From positions 1 to 6,683 of the forward strand of contig CANREI010000067.1 of assembly GCA_947629595.1 (NCBI GenBank): a stretch of 6,683 nucleotides of DNA, in the 5' to 3' direction. The notes beneath the pieces are model-generated. The model did not search any database. It was given only the letters and a program-made list of their open reading frames with translations, and was not told the origin of the DNA. This stretch comes from an uncultured Alphaproteobacteria bacterium (GTDB lineage: Bacteria > Pseudomonadota > Alphaproteobacteria > CAAHEQ01 > UBA3637). This document shows positions 6,124 through 6,683 of the stretch, piece by piece. The position numbers were made by a program, and so were the translations under genes. Position 1 is the first letter of the stretch, and every line of letters starts with the position of its first letter.

Positions 6124-6241
6124 CGATTTTTTCGACACTTTTCAAGCACTTATAAAAAGCTAAACAAACAGGCAAAAAACCTTTAAAAATCAAAAAATTG
6201 TGCTTTAAAAAAATTTTTTTTCAAAATTTTAAAAAAAAGTG

Positions 6242-6273
6242 TTGCAAAAATCGTACGTTTTTTTGTGCATATT
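6242..6273 (+). promoter_or_regulatory. Operator-like element 7 with possible weak promoter, upstream of ptsP
   Basis: This lies in the gene-free stretch 6057-6420. TTGCAA (6242-6247) precedes AATCGTACGTTT (6249-6260) and then GTGCATATT (6265-6273), an order like that of element 4. TTGCAA could be a -35, but the -10 candidates (TGCATA, CATATT) are poor. Downstream, 6265-6308 resembles 2252-2318, sharing GTGCATATT, ATTTAC and CCTTGAyGAG. Confidence 0.35.
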
Positions 6274-6364
6274 CAAAAAATTTACCTTGACGAGGAAAGC
6301 TGAAAAAACGGCCTATAACCTTATTGATATTTTTATCTTTTATTTTTTCTTGGCAAAAAAACGC

Positions 6365-6393
6365 TTGACGGAATGAAAAAGAAAACGTAAACT
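6365..6393 (+). promoter_or_regulatory. Promoter of ptsP
   Basis: TTGACG (6365-6370), a 17-base spacer and TAAACT (6388-6393) form a good promoter. The start would fall near 6400, leaving a leader of about 20 bases with GGGG (6410-6413) as a weak ribosome site before the ATG. Confidence 0.6.
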
Positions 6394-6420
6394 TAAAAAA
6401 AACAAAAACGGGGTAATTTT

Positions 6421-6683
6421 ATGGCGCAACCACTTCCGCATCAACAAAATACGTCTTTGCAATACAGCGAATTATTGAAAAATATTCGAAAATGCGTTCC
6501 CTTAAAAATATCGGCTGAGGAAAAAATCAACCTGATTATTCGGCAAATTATACAAGAATTGCCCGTTGATGTGTGTTCCTGCTATTTAATACGTCCCGGC
6601 GATGTGTTGGAACTTTACGCCACTATGGGATTGAATGTGAAAGCCGTTCACGAAACTTTTTTGCGTTTGGGCGAAGGGTTAAT
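6421..6683 (+). CDS. ptsP: PtsP, nitrogen-PTS phosphoenolpyruvate phosphotransferase (enzyme I-Ntr), N-terminal part
   Basis: PtsP takes phosphate from phosphoenolpyruvate, passes it to NPr (PtsO) and on to EIIA-Ntr, and acts in nitrogen, potassium and stress signalling in the cytoplasm. The visible 87 residues run from MAQPLPHQQN to the window end. After a short N-terminal extension, a GAF domain begins near residue 30. VDVCSCYLIRPGDVLELYA (49-67), GLNVKAVHETFLRLGEGL (70-87) and their order match the start of EI-Ntr proteins. The GAF domain senses small molecules, glutamine in studied alphaproteobacteria. The phosphotransfer His domain and PEP-binding barrel lie beyond the edge. The ATG follows GGGG; the spacing is seven bases. 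It is divergent from the 377/534-residue operon, with a promoter at 6365-6393. Identity rests on the GAF wording alone, so another GAF protein is not fully excluded. Confidence 0.8.
   Translation, partial: MAQPLPHQQNTSLQYSELLKNIRKCVPLKISAEEKINLIIRQIIQELPVDVCSCYLIRPGDVLELYATMGLNVKAVHETFLRLGEGL

Noticed and set aside
5894..6193. Minus-strand frame of 99 codons overlapping the start of the 377-residue gene
   Set aside because: It would begin upstream of the consensus promoter and lies in a different frame from the gene supported by a paralogue.

Overview
The window is AT-rich bacterial DNA. It contains three complete protein genes of unrecognised families, one frameshifted polysaccharide-modification gene, and a gene start at each edge. 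The right-edge gene (from 6421, + strand) reads as the GAF-domain start of PtsP, the nitrogen-PTS enzyme I. Its wording looks most like alphaproteobacterial EI-Ntr. With the AT-rich composition this suggests a host-associated or gut-type alphaproteobacterium. The taxonomic guess is inference from one partial protein.

Layout from left to right. A minus-strand gene starts at 24 and runs off the left edge. Positions 25-311 hold a divergent control region (unit A). Positions 312-2068 (minus) encode a membrane-anchored AlgX/AlgJ-like (DHHW/SGNH) O-acetyltransferase-type protein, broken by a frameshift before its GDS block. Positions 2069-2449 hold a second copy of the control region (unit B), a possible small RNA and a strong bidirectional terminator. 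A 218-residue gene follows (2450-3106, minus) with its own promoter. Next comes a two-gene minus-strand operon. Its promoter-proximal gene (4923-6056) encodes a 377-residue paralogue of the 218-residue protein. Its second gene (3306-4910) encodes a 534-residue Gln-rich protein and ends at a near-copy of the same terminator. Positions 6057-6420 are the divergent control region between this operon and ptsP.

The most striking signal is regulatory. A short palindrome of the form AAAC(G/C)nn(C/G)GTTT occurs seven times and always sits in a promoter or leader. Two copies lie exactly between the -35 and -10 boxes of the 218- and 377-residue genes. Four copies carry TGCACCAAA / TTTGGTGCA arms and mark both ends of units A and B. 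One lies upstream of ptsP. A single unidentified regulator controlling every transcription unit here is the simplest reading.

The second signal is duplication. The 218- and 377-residue genes share coding sequence and promoter. The 218-residue locus ends with a copy of the terminator that follows the 534-residue gene, including that gene's last three codons and stop. This suggests it is a collapsed copy of the two-gene operon. I recognise no function for the 218/377/534-residue proteins; they are the candidates for an undescribed system.
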